A stretch of DNA of 20,769 bases from JBEIJQ01 sp040380145 (GTDB lineage Bacteria; Bacteroidota; Bacteroidia; Chitinophagales; Saprospiraceae). The position numbers were made by a program, and so were the translations under genes. The notes under the pieces are model-generated. The model saw nothing but the letters and a program-made list of their open reading frames with translations, did not search any database and had not been told where the DNA came from. Every line of letters begins with the position of its first letter. The stretch's first letter is position 1. Positions 7,416-15,652 of this stretch are shown one piece after another. Location of the stretch: contig JBEIJQ010000042.1 of assembly GCA_040380145.1 (NCBI GenBank), positions 1 through 20,769 of the forward strand, written 5' to 3'.

Positions 7416-8516
7416 ATGGCACAGGACAAACCGACCAGAATAGAATATTTGGACAGCGTTCGGGGCCTCGCCTCGCTGATGGTGGTGCTGTACCATTTCG
7501 TCGGCTGGCAATTCCAGGGGCGCCCCGAGTGGATCCACGGCCTTTCGATCGTTTTCAACGGTTCGGACGCGGTCTCCCTGTTTTTTGTCCTGAGCGGATT
7601 CGTCTTGACGTACAAATACTTCCGGCAAGACAAGTCGTTGCCCCTGCAGATCGATTACCCCAAGTATCTGATCGGCAGGATCTTCCGGTTGTATCCGGCC
7701 TTTTTGGTCACGCTTTTGGTCAGTTTCCTTTGGGTGAACCGCCAACAAATGGACGGGAATCTTTTGTTCGATGTTTTTTTGAAAAACAAGCGTCAGTTTT
7801 GGGAAGAAGCCGTGTTGTACCGCAATTCTTTTCCACTGGTGGGGCAGGCCTGGACCTTGGCCGTCGAAATGACCGTTTCGGTTTTGGTGCCTTTGTTCGC
7901 CTTGTTTTTATGGCACAATCCGCGCCATTTCCCGTACCTGATGATCGTTTGGCTGCCGATGGGGATATTTTTTTCCCAGTTCGGATTTCATTTCATGTTG
8001 GGAATGCTCCTTTCCTACCATTTCGACGCTGTCCGAAACTACGACCTCAAAAAGGCCAAATGGTATCCGTACCGCTATCTGCTGTATCTGTTGATCGGGG
8101 TGCTGTTCAGTTATCGCCACCTTTCGGCGCTGAAACCTTTGGGTCCCACCTTTGTGTATTTCACCGAGACCTTTCTCGGGGTAAATGCTTTTACCTATTC
8201 GGGCATCGCCTCGTTTTTCCTGTTGGCCAAGATCGTCCATTCGCCTCGTCTGCAAAGGGTTTTGGAGGTTGGGCCCCTGCTTTTTCTGGGCAGAATTTCT
8301 TACGGTTTATATTTGGTGCACTGGGCAGTGTTGTTCTATTGGCTGAACGGCCATCGATCGTTTTTCGAAACATGGGCCGGCCAACAGGCCTGGCTCTTGA
8401 TGTTGTCCGTTTTTTTGGCCGTCTCCGTTTTGTTGTCCACCCTGCTTTATTACGGGGTGGAAAAGCCGTTCATTTCTTTTGGGAAAAAAATGGCCGCCAA
8501 AGCGGGGAACCGTTGA
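7416..8516 (+). CDS. Membrane acyltransferase, OafA/acyltransferase-3 family
   Basis: The 366-aa integral membrane protein belongs to the family that transfers acyl groups (often O-acetyl) to sugars of lipopolysaccharide, exopolysaccharide or other envelope glycans at the inner membrane. It begins in the canonical way with RIEYLDSVRGLASLMVVLYH, where H27 is the expected catalytic histidine. It continues with FFVLSGFVLTYKY, GRIFRLYPAF containing the conserved R91, WTLAVEM (W146 to E151, corresponding to the usual WSLxVE), and the late helix RISYGLYLVHWAV. Roughly ten hydrophobic helices can be counted, as is normal for the family. The ATG at 7416 gives the usual short cytoplasmic lead before the RIEYLD motif. 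No glycosyltransferase cluster lies nearby, so the acceptor cannot be predicted. It is visibly less GC-rich than the preceding ATPase gene. Confidence 0.93.
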   Translation: MAQDKPTRIEYLDSVRGLASLMVVLYHFVGWQFQGRPEWIHGLSIVFNGSDAVSLFFVLSGFVLTYKYFRQDKSLPLQIDYPKYLIGRIFRLYPAFLVTLLVSFLWVNRQQMDGNLLFDVFLKNKRQFWEEAVLYRNSFPLVGQAWTLAVEMTVSVLVPLFALFLWHNPRHFPYLMIVWLPMGIFFSQFGFHFMLGMLLSYHFDAVRNYDLKKAKWYPYRYLLYLLIGVLFSYRHLSALKPLGPTFVYFTETFLGVNAFTYSGIASFFLLAKIVHSPRLQRVLEVGPLLFLGRISYGLYLVHWAVLFYWLNGHRSFFETWAGQQAWLLMLSVFLAVSVLLSTLLYYGVEKPFISFGKKMAAKAGNR

Positions 8517-8598
8517 GGGGCGGGCCGAGGGCCTATTTTCACAGAGGACGGCCGCATTCCCGATTTTCCGTCCCCTCGCCCGCCGAATTAACATTTCG

Positions 8599-8632
8599 TT
8601 TGCCCGAGTTGCGCCGACGGGGCTTATTTTTG
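8599..8632 (+). promoter_or_regulatory. Promoter of the secreted histidine-rich protein gene
   Basis: TTTG at 8599-8602 and TATTTTTG at 8625-8632 (22-base spacing) fit the Bacteroidota housekeeping promoter. The ATG follows at 8656, 23 bases after the -7 element. Confidence 0.6.
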
Positions 8633-8655
8633 CGGACATATTCAAGCCCAGTTCC

Positions 8656-9852
8656 ATGACTTTCCGGTTGTTTTCCCTTTGCCCGCTGTTTGTGCTGGCT
8701 TTTGTGGCCCTGTGCGGCCATGCGTCCGCCCAAACTGCCCCCGTCCGTTTGTCGGCCTCCGGCGGCGCGCTGCCGCCCCATGCCGAGCGGCTCGGCGACG
8801 ATAGCCGGGACATCGGTCGGGACAACCTGCTGAACGAACGTTTGCTAGACCTCGTGGAAGTGCGCAGCTTGGATTCCCTGCTCGGCAAACGACGCATCAA
8901 GCACCGTTTTTGGGGGATCCGGATGCCTTGGCTGATCGGTCTGCGCTGGGAACGCCTCGATCCGGCCAAGCGCAAGTTCGTGGGCACCTGCCGCAACGAT
9001 CTGCACCAATACGTGTTCGGTTCGTCCAACGAACACGACGTGAATTTCGATCTCGTGCCGCACCTCCCCCAATATGTGGACGTGCTGTACCGGGCGCTGG
9101 ATTTCCAGTTCGGATCCGGCCGCAGCTCGCTCATCACCGACCGCCGCGCCAAGGGCAGGGCCCGCGACCGCCTGTGGCGCGTCCGCCGTCTGCACTGCGA
9201 ATGCACCCCGCCGTACGACCACCACCGCCTGCTGGATTCATTGGTGTACCCCGTGTTGGACGGCAACACCTTGGTGAACCACCCCAATTTCCGTGAGCCC
9301 AAGCCCAGCATCGGGCTGTACGGGCCGCTGGTGGCCGACTGCAACCACACCTGCCATCCCGAGATCCATCCCTACGAATGGCTTTGGTGGCGCGATCTCC
9401 ACGACGCACAAAGCCCCGGCCACCAGGTCTGGTTCGCCCTTTTTCTGCGCGACGACAGCCAACGCATGAAGGCTTGGCAAAAAGGGCCGCGTTTGGGCGA
9501 GATTTCCCTGCCGTTGGTTTTTTCTTTGGAAAAAAAAGAATGGCTTATCTCGATCCGCCACCTCATACATACGCCCGTCGAGAAGCCTTCGGACAACCTG
9601 CTCGGCGAACTGGTCGCGGGCCAGCCCGCCGAAACATTCGACGGCCCCTCCGCAGAAGTGCCCGTGACGGTGGAAGGCGCCGGCGAACACATCCTCGTGC
9701 TTCGACAGGAAGGGCCTGCGGCCAAGGGGCAGTGGAAGTACCGCCTCGGCGAATGGGCCGTCGATCCGGTCAAAAAAATCGCCTTCGTCCGCCTGCACCT
9801 GTACGTGGCCGCCCAAAACCTCTATGCCGTGCGCGTGGAGGCCGGAAAATGA
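8656..9852 (+). CDS. Secreted protein of unknown function with H-x2-H-x-EIHPYE motif
   Basis: The 398-aa product begins with a clear signal peptide, hydrophobic at residues 3-20 and ending CGHASA before Q26, so it is exported to the periplasm or outer membrane; no lipobox was identified. I do not recognise the family. Notable segments are Y187-D-H-H190, VLDGNTLVNHPNF (200-212) and a dense His/Cys/acidic stretch, DCNHTCHPEIHPYEWLWW (228-245), which could bind metal. C-terminal residues from about 285 are beta-rich and end without a T9SS sorting domain. Cysteines C112, C181, C183, C229 and C233 could form disulfides or take part in metal binding. The start follows a good promoter by 23 bases and places the signal peptide correctly. 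It is followed by its own gap before atpD and shows no operon partner. Confidence 0.8.
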   Translation: MTFRLFSLCPLFVLAFVALCGHASAQTAPVRLSASGGALPPHAERLGDDSRDIGRDNLLNERLLDLVEVRSLDSLLGKRRIKHRFWGIRMPWLIGLRWERLDPAKRKFVGTCRNDLHQYVFGSSNEHDVNFDLVPHLPQYVDVLYRALDFQFGSGRSSLITDRRAKGRARDRLWRVRRLHCECTPPYDHHRLLDSLVYPVLDGNTLVNHPNFREPKPSIGLYGPLVADCNHTCHPEIHPYEWLWWRDLHDAQSPGHQVWFALFLRDDSQRMKAWQKGPRLGEISLPLVFSLEKKEWLISIRHLIHTPVEKPSDNLLGELVAGQPAETFDGPSAEVPVTVEGAGEHILVLRQEGPAAKGQWKYRLGEWAVDPVKKIAFVRLHLYVAAQNLYAVRVEAGK

Positions 9853-9868
9853 GTTTTTTTGCCCTACA

Positions 9869-9887
9869 CCAAAGAAATAATCTTTGG
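9869..9887. repeat. Perfect inverted repeat upstream of atpD
   Basis: CCAAAGA (9869-9875) and TCTTTGG (9881-9887) form a 7-bp stem around AATAA, 17 bases after the previous stop and about 28 bases upstream of the atpD -7 element. It may be a weak terminator for the upstream gene or an operator for atpDC. Confidence 0.4.
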
Positions 9888-9914
9888 GCAGGCACAATTT
9901 TGGGGCACAAAACG

Positions 9915-9922
9915 TAACTTTG
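9915..9922 (+). promoter_or_regulatory. atpD -7 promoter element
   Basis: TAACTTTG is a perfect TAnnTTTG, identical to the hemD element. No TTTG lies at the usual 19-23 base distance upstream. The resulting atpD leader would be about 110-115 bases. Confidence 0.55.
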
Positions 9923-10040
9923 CGCCGATTTAAGGCGAATCCCGGCCCAAAAGCCGACTTTTTTTCGCACAAATCTTTCCTTTTCAGCGGATTAAAAAAA
10001 GAGCACGTACATTTTTCACCGTTCATATTCCCCTTCGTTT

Positions 10041-11561
<1,521 letters not shown>

Positions 11562-11627
11562 TCGGCGCCGCCCCGCTTTTCGAGCTTCCGCGCGACTTTT
11601 CCACTTTTTCGACCATCCAAGCCCTTT

Positions 11628-11903
11628 ATGAATATCTCCGTATTGACCCCCGACCGCAAGGTTTTCGAAGGCGATATCTCGTCCATCACCGTGCCCGGCT
11701 CCAACGGCCAGTTGCAGGTGCTGAAAAACCACGCACCGTTGGTTTCCTCCCTGGGCAAAGGCGAGGTGCGCTTCGTCAAATCCGACGATGGCCGCAAGCA
11801 GTCCTTCTCCATCACGAGCGGCTTCGTCGAGGTGCTCAACAACGAGATCTCGCTCTTGGTGCAAGGCTACAATGCCGTCGAGATGGACAACGAGAAAAAA
11901 TGA
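11628..11903 (+). CDS. atpC: F-type ATP synthase epsilon subunit, short form
   Basis: The epsilon subunit joins the central stalk to the c-ring. The 91-aa product has the N-terminal beta-sandwich signature (MNISVLTPDRKVFEGDISSI, then VPGSNGQLQVLKNHAPLVSSL and SGFVEVLNNEISLLVQ). It ends right after that domain, so the two-helix C-terminal part that inhibits ATP hydrolysis in enterobacterial epsilon (about 135-140 aa in total) is absent. Short epsilons are common in Bacteroidota, so this is a lineage trait rather than a truncation; the stop is followed by a proper terminator and no frameshift is seen. It is probably co-transcribed with atpD. Confidence 0.95.
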   Translation: MNISVLTPDRKVFEGDISSITVPGSNGQLQVLKNHAPLVSSLGKGEVRFVKSDDGRKQSFSITSGFVEVLNNEISLLVQGYNAVEMDNEKK

Positions 11904-11945
11904 GCGTACCCGGCCAGCTCCTCTGGCCCGCCCTATGATCCAAAG

Positions 11946-11977
11946 AAAAAGCCCCGCCGTTTTCGGCGGGGCTTTTT
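11946..11977. terminator. Strong bidirectional intrinsic terminator (atpC / nrdB)
   Basis: A perfect 9-bp GC-rich stem, GCCCCGCCG (11951-11959) with CGGCGGGGC (11964-11972), closes a TTTT loop and is preceded by A5 and followed by T5. It can therefore terminate both atpDC from the left and nrdB from the right. Confidence 0.95.
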
Positions 11978-12012
11978 CTTTTTCCCCAAAGGGGGAAAAT
12001 TTGTCCGGGGCC

Positions 12013-13008
12013 TCAAAAATCCTCTCCGAACGAGATCACTTGGTTTTCGCGGCCGGCCATCACGCCGGCTTTCTGGTAGTCGCCCACCCGTCTTTCGAAA
12101 AAGTTGGTCTTGCCCTGCAACGAGATCATTTCCATCCACGGGAACGGATTGGACACGTTGAAGATGCGCTCGCAGCCCAACGACACCAGCAGACGGTCGG
12201 CCACGAAACGGATGTAGTCCGACATCAGGTCGGCGTTCATGCCGATCAAAGAAACCGGCAGCGCGTCGCGGACAAATTCGATCTCGTAATCCACCGCCTC
12301 GCGGATGATGCTCTGCACCTCTTCCTGCGGCAGCTTATGCTGCAGCATCGAGTACAACAGGCATGCAAAATCGCAGTGCATGCCCTCGTCGCGGCTGATC
12401 AGTTCGTTGGAAAAACAAAGCCCCGGCATCAGTGCACGCTTTTTCATCCAGAAAATAGCGCAGAACGAACCGGAAAAGAAAATTCCCTCCACGGCCGCAA
12501 AAGCGATCAGACGGTGCGCGAAACTCGGCGCGTCCGTGATCCAGCGCAAGGCCCAATCCGCTTTCTTTCGCACACAGGGCACCGTTTCGATGGCGTTGAA
12601 CAGCCGCTCCTTCTCCGCCGGATCCTTTATATAGGTGTCTATCAAAAGACTGTAGGTCTCCGAGTGGATGTTTTCGATCGCGATCTGGAACCCGTAAAAG
12701 CAGCGCGCCTCGGGGATCTGCACCTCCCCCATCAGGTTGACCGCCAGGTTTTCGTTCACGATGCCATCGCTGGCCGCGAAAAACGCCAGCACATGCTTGA
12801 TGAAATGGCGCTCATCCGCGTTGAGCTTGCCCTCCCAATCGCCAAGGTCCGGCGCAAGGTCTATCTCCTCCGTGGTCCAGAAACTGGCCTGGGCTTTTTT
12901 GTACATTTTCCAGACCTCGTCGTGCTGGATAGGAAAAAGGACGAACCGGCCGGGATTTTCCTGGAGCAACGGCTCGTTGCGATCCATCGGGGAGTGTTCG
13001 GTGGTCAT
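12013..13008 (-). CDS. nrdB: Class I ribonucleotide reductase, small (radical) subunit
   Basis: This subunit houses the di-iron/tyrosyl-radical cofactor that initiates reduction of ribonucleotides to deoxyribonucleotides by NrdA. The 331-aa product resembles the eukaryotic-type R2. Metal ligands D81, E112, H115, E174, E208 and H211 are present, as is the radical tyrosine Y119 (ENIHSETY, equivalent to the HSEMY of mouse R2), so it is a canonical radical-bearing form. NPFPWMEMISLQGKTNFFE is conserved near the C-terminus, and the tail ends FGEDF, which would dock on NrdA. I chose MTTEHSP (13008) over the longer frame to 13230, because the extension covers the promoter and palindrome. The catalytic subunit gene nrdA is not in the window. 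Paired DnaA-box-like sites upstream suggest replication-linked control. Confidence 0.97.
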   Translation of the reverse strand: MTTEHSPMDRNEPLLQENPGRFVLFPIQHDEVWKMYKKAQASFWTTEEIDLAPDLGDWEGKLNADERHFIKHVLAFFAASDGIVNENLAVNLMGEVQIPEARCFYGFQIAIENIHSETYSLLIDTYIKDPAEKERLFNAIETVPCVRKKADWALRWITDAPSFAHRLIAFAAVEGIFFSGSFCAIFWMKKRALMPGLCFSNELISRDEGMHCDFACLLYSMLQHKLPQEEVQSIIREAVDYEIEFVRDALPVSLIGMNADLMSDYIRFVADRLLVSLGCERIFNVSNPFPWMEMISLQGKTNFFERRVGDYQKAGVMAGRENQVISFGEDF

Positions 13009-13146
13009 GGGGAGATCAAGTTTATCGTGGTGAAATATGGTTTGTGGATGATTTTCGGAGAAAATAGGGATTTGGGCGTTGCACAAAAAACGGATCTCCA
13101 TAAAGGCTTCTCCATAAAAAGTGCGAAAGCGGCCTTTTTGTTGCTT

Positions 13147-13154
13147 CAAAACTA
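13147..13154 (-). promoter_or_regulatory. Putative nrdB -7 promoter element
   Basis: On the minus strand TAGTTTTG (13154-13147) matches TAnnTTTG. The leader to the start at 13008 would be about 135 bases. The expected -33 position falls at the edge of the palindrome at 13174-13213. Confidence 0.45.
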
Positions 13155-13173
13155 CGATGAAACAAAGGGAGGT

Positions 13174-13213
13174 GCCCGAAAAGTTTTCCACACCTGTGGA
13201 TAACTTTTCGGGC
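13174..13213. promoter_or_regulatory. 40-bp near-palindrome with two inverted DnaA-box-like sites
   Basis: The two 20-base halves pair at 18 of 20 positions. The outer arms are GCCCGAAAAGTT and AACTTTTCGGGC. The inner part contains TTTTCCACA (13184-13192) and TGTGGATAA (13195-13203), the latter being a perfect DnaA box, TTATCCACA, on the minus strand. It lies upstream of nrdB at about the -33 region and roughly 57 bases upstream of the -7 of the divergent reductase gene, a position suited to an operator. Confidence 0.7.
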
Positions 13214-13269
13214 CGTTGGCTCCTGGGCAAAACTTGTTCGCAAACCGACGGTTACACCATCTGGCAAAG

Positions 13270-13277
13270 TATCTTTG
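13270..13277 (+). promoter_or_regulatory. -7 promoter element of the NADP+ reductase gene
   Basis: TATCTTTG is a perfect TAnnTTTG, 19 bases before the ATG at 13297. No clear -33 TTTG is seen. Confidence 0.6.
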
Positions 13278-13296
13278 CGCACTAATTTCCTTTATT

Positions 13297-14301
13297 ATGA
13301 TCGAAACGGACATCCTCATCATCGGTGCCGGGCCCGTCGGCCTGTTCACGGTATTCGAAGCGGGTTTGGTCAAACTGCGCTGCCACCTGATTGATTCTTT
13401 GCCCCAGCCGGGCGGACAGCTCACGGAAATCTACCCCAAAAAGCCCATTTACGACATTCCGGGCTTCCCCGACGTTTTGGCGGGCGATCTGGTGCGCAAC
13501 CTGCTCAAACAGGCCGAGCCGTTCAAGCCGGGATTCACCCTCGGCGAGCGGGCCGAGACCTTGGAAAAGACTGCTGACGGCCGTTTTCGGGTGACCACCG
13601 ATCGGGGCACGGTGCACGAAGCGCCCGTGGTGGCCATCGCGGGCGGACTGGGCTGTTTCGAGCCGCGCAAACCGCCCATCGAAAACCTGCCGCGCTACGA
13701 GGACCGCGGCGTGGAGTACATCGTGCGCGATCCAGAACTGTACCGAGGCAAGCGCGTGGTGGTGGCGGGCGGGGGCGATTCCGCGCTCGATTGGACCGTT
13801 TACCTGGCCGATGTGGCCGAAAAGATCTATCTGGTGCACCGCCGCACGGAGTTTCGCGGCGCTCCGGATTCCGTAGAAAAAGTACTGCACCTGAACGCTT
13901 CCGGGCGCATCGCGCTCGTCACCGAGGCGGAGGTGGTAGGGCTCTTGGGCGAAGAGCGGCTGACCGGTGCCGTGGTGCGACAAAACTCCGGCGGCGAAAC
14001 CGTTTTGGAGGTCGATCATTTCGTACCGCTTTTCGGACTGACCCCCAAACTCGGCCCATTGGCCGATTGGGGCCTCGAGATCCGCGACAACGCCCTGCCC
14101 GTGGATACTTTCGATTACAGTACCAACGTACCCGGTATCTATGCCATCGGCGATATCAACACCTACCCGGGCAAGCTGAAACTCATCCTCTGCGGCTTCC
14201 ACGAAGCCACGCTGATGGTGCAGTCGGCCTGGAAGCGGATCAACCCCGACAAGAAATTCTCTCTGAAATACACCACCGTACAGGGCGTACAGGGTTTTTG
14301 A
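13297..14301 (+). CDS. Ferredoxin/flavodoxin--NADP+ reductase, thioredoxin-reductase-like type
   Basis: This homodimeric FAD enzyme exchanges electrons between NADPH and ferredoxin or flavodoxin. The 334-aa product has an N-terminal FAD-binding GAGPVG (10-15), the PQPGGQLTEIYPKKPIYDIPG segment (from residue 36) typical of the YumC/type-2 FNR family, GGLGCFEPRK (116-125), the NADPH-binding GGGDSALDW (158-166) with HRR (181-183) downstream, and the FAD-contacting YAIGDINTYPGK (282-293). The redox-active CxxC found in true thioredoxin reductase, expected just before GGGDSA, is absent, which decides the call. It has its own promoter and is followed by a terminator, so it is probably monocistronic. 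Its divergence from nrdB may be functional, as reduced carriers can feed ribonucleotide reductase, but that link is inference. Confidence 0.93.
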   Translation: MIETDILIIGAGPVGLFTVFEAGLVKLRCHLIDSLPQPGGQLTEIYPKKPIYDIPGFPDVLAGDLVRNLLKQAEPFKPGFTLGERAETLEKTADGRFRVTTDRGTVHEAPVVAIAGGLGCFEPRKPPIENLPRYEDRGVEYIVRDPELYRGKRVVVAGGGDSALDWTVYLADVAEKIYLVHRRTEFRGAPDSVEKVLHLNASGRIALVTEAEVVGLLGEERLTGAVVRQNSGGETVLEVDHFVPLFGLTPKLGPLADWGLEIRDNALPVDTFDYSTNVPGIYAIGDINTYPGKLKLILCGFHEATLMVQSAWKRINPDKKFSLKYTTVQGVQGF

Positions 14302-14310
14302 CGCCGCTCT

Positions 14311-14349
14311 GAAAAAAAAGGCCCCAAAACGATGCGTTTTGAGGCCTTT
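14311..14349 (-). terminator. Intrinsic terminator, T-tract on the minus strand
   Basis: AAAGGCC and CAAAAC (14317-14330) pair with GTTTTG and GGCCTTT (14336-14349) around GATGC with one mismatch. The run A8 at 14312-14319 reads as T8 on the minus strand, giving a good terminator for leftward transcription. It is also 10-48 bases after the reductase stop and may terminate that gene with a weaker T-tract. Confidence 0.8.
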
Positions 14350-14463
14350 ATCTGCCCGAAGAGAGATGTAAAAATTGATTGTACTCTTAGCGTGTGTGCG
14401 CTTACTTGCGTGCGGGAATCTTGGCGGCATTAACAATGCCGTTGGTCAAGGAAAAAAGGGAAA

Positions 14464-14556
14464 TCAACGGCGGTTTTTCGAGGGGACCATGTTCACCAAA
14501 AGCAGGGTGATCCCTCCGAGAACCGCGGTGACCAAGGTGATGCATAGAATCAGCAT
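14464..14556 (-). CDS. Possible 30-aa single-pass membrane peptide
   Basis: The minus-strand ORF begins at 14556 with MLILCITLVTAVLGG and has about 22 hydrophobic residues followed by a short tail, VPSKNRR, i.e. one membrane helix with a positive C-terminal end. Upstream, TATATTCG (14612-14605) resembles a -7 element, and downstream (14349-14311) the terminator has its T-tract on this strand, so a short transcript containing this ORF is plausible. The family is not recognised. At 30 residues an open frame could arise by chance; codon evidence is too thin to judge. An overlapping 47-codon frame (14545-14402, minus) is an alternative reading. Confidence 0.35.
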   Translation of the reverse strand: MLILCITLVTAVLGGITLLLVNMVPSKNRR

Positions 14557-14604
14557 GGGCAACGATAAATTGAATTGTCAAAGATGCGTGTTCGTAATCG
14601 ACCG

Positions 14605-14612
14605 CGAATATA
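14605..14612 (-). promoter_or_regulatory. Putative -7 element for a short minus-strand transcript
   Basis: TATATTCG on the minus strand approximates TAnnTTTG and lies 48 bases upstream of the ATG at 14556. Confidence 0.3.
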
Positions 14613-14852
14613 ATGCGCCCGCCGCCTTTTTTGTTTCCTTTTTTCCTTTTTTTTTAAAAAAAATTACGTTTAGAAAAAACAAAAGTCGGATCGTCGATAC
14701 GGGTAATTCAATTTAATGTAAATCAATAAAATGCAAAATAGGGAAACGGCTATCCCCTTGTACGAAAACAGATGATCCGAAGCAAAGCGGAAGATCCCTC
14801 GGCCCGTCGGGCCCACAAAGTCCGTCGGCGTTTTTTCGTTTCTTTGCTCCCT

Positions 14853-15632
14853 ATGAAAATCGTATCGTACAACGTCAACGGAATCCGGTCGGCCATCTCC
14901 AAGGGTTTTTACGAATGGCTGGCCGAAGAGTCTCCTTTTTTGGTGGGACTTCAAGAGACCAAGGCCTCTCCGGATCAAGTGGATCTGGCACCTTTGGAGA
15001 CGATGGGCTACCATCATTTTTGGTGCAGCGCCGAGAAAAAAGGCTACAGCGGCGTCGCGCTGTTCTGCCGTGCCCGGCCCGACCGTGTCGTCTATGGGAT
15101 GGGCGATGCCGGGTTCGATGCCGAAGGCCGCGTGATCCGGGCCGATTTCGGTTCTTTGACCGTTCTGTGCGCCTATTTCCCTTCCGGCACCACCGGCGAT
15201 GTGCGGCAAACGGAGAAGTACCGTTTTCTGGATCTGTTTTTCGGTTTTGTGCAAGAGCTACGCAAAAGCCGCCCCCACTTGGTGGTGCTGGGCGATTACA
15301 ACATCGCCCACCGGGAGATGGACATCCACGACCCCAAGGGGAACCGCAACAGTACGGGCTTTTTGCCCGAAGAGCGGGCTTGGATGGACAAGTGGTTTTC
15401 GTCCGGTTTTGCCGACAGTTTTCGGGCCGTGCACCCAGATCTGCAAAAATACAGTTGGTGGACCTTCCGGGCCAATGCCCGGGCCAACAACAAGGGTTGG
15501 CGGATAGATTACATCAGCGTTTCGGAACCGTTGGCGCCTTATGTGGCCACAGCCGATCTGCTCAACGAAGTGACGCATTCCGACCACTGCCCCTGCGTGA
15601 TGGTGCTGAAAGAGACTTTCGTCGGGCAGTAG
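14853..15632 (+). CDS. xth: Exodeoxyribonuclease III / AP endonuclease
   Basis: This Mg2+-dependent enzyme cleaves DNA at abasic sites and removes 3'-blocking groups in base-excision repair. The 259-aa product has all family motifs: MKIVSYNVNGIRSAI at the N-terminus, metal ligand E35 in LQETK, GYSGVALFCR, GDYNIAH with D148 and N150, the WRIDYISVS region, and the catalytic pair D244-H245 in SDHCP. Length is typical (250-270 aa). The ATG at 14853 gives the standard N-terminus; an in-frame start 27 codons upstream adds a basic, non-conserved stretch. Its stop lies 20 bases from the stop of the convergent PorP/SprF gene. Confidence 0.96.
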   Translation: MKIVSYNVNGIRSAISKGFYEWLAEESPFLVGLQETKASPDQVDLAPLETMGYHHFWCSAEKKGYSGVALFCRARPDRVVYGMGDAGFDAEGRVIRADFGSLTVLCAYFPSGTTGDVRQTEKYRFLDLFFGFVQELRKSRPHLVVLGDYNIAHREMDIHDPKGNRNSTGFLPEERAWMDKWFSSGFADSFRAVHPDLQKYSWWTFRANARANNKGWRIDYISVSEPLAPYVATADLLNEVTHSDHCPCVMVLKETFVGQ

Positions 15633-15652
15633 GCCGGCTGTCCGCGCGGCGA

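Larger units (their letters stand above)
14302..14852. other. 551-bp intergenic region
   Basis: Besides the terminator and the possible small minus-strand gene, it contains a 7-bp hairpin, CGGCATT-AAC-AATGCCG (14425-14441), and a strongly AT-rich stretch at about 14628-14730 with T9 followed by A8. No tRNA or known riboswitch fold is recognised. No clear promoter for the exonuclease gene was found; TTTCTTTGC just before its ATG lacks the leading TA. Confidence 0.6.

Noticed and set aside
4526..7633. 1035-codon open frame on the minus strand across the AAA+ gene
   Set aside because: Composition is H/A/V/G-rich without motifs, and the plus strand carries two complete AAA+ modules in frame.
9518..9538. 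T-run/A-run hairpin similar to those after genes
   Set aside because: It lies inside the coding region of the secreted protein at 8656-9852 and is explained by Phe/Lys codons (VFSLEKKE), so it is not counted as a terminator.
13174..13213. Replication origin
   Set aside because: Only two DnaA-box-like sites occur, with no box cluster, no adjacent AT-rich unwinding element and no dnaA, dnaN or gidA-type neighbours.
13297..14301. Thioredoxin reductase
   Set aside because: The fold is similar but the CxxC redox pair is missing and the N-terminal PQPGGQL/YPKKPIYDIPG pattern is that of the ferredoxin-NADP+ reductase type.
14402..14545. 47-codon minus-strand frame ending ...NAAKIPARK
   Set aside because: The N-terminal half is H/R/P-rich and overlaps the better 30-codon membrane-peptide frame; no promoter spacing or family supports it, though the lysine/arginine end is kept in mind.
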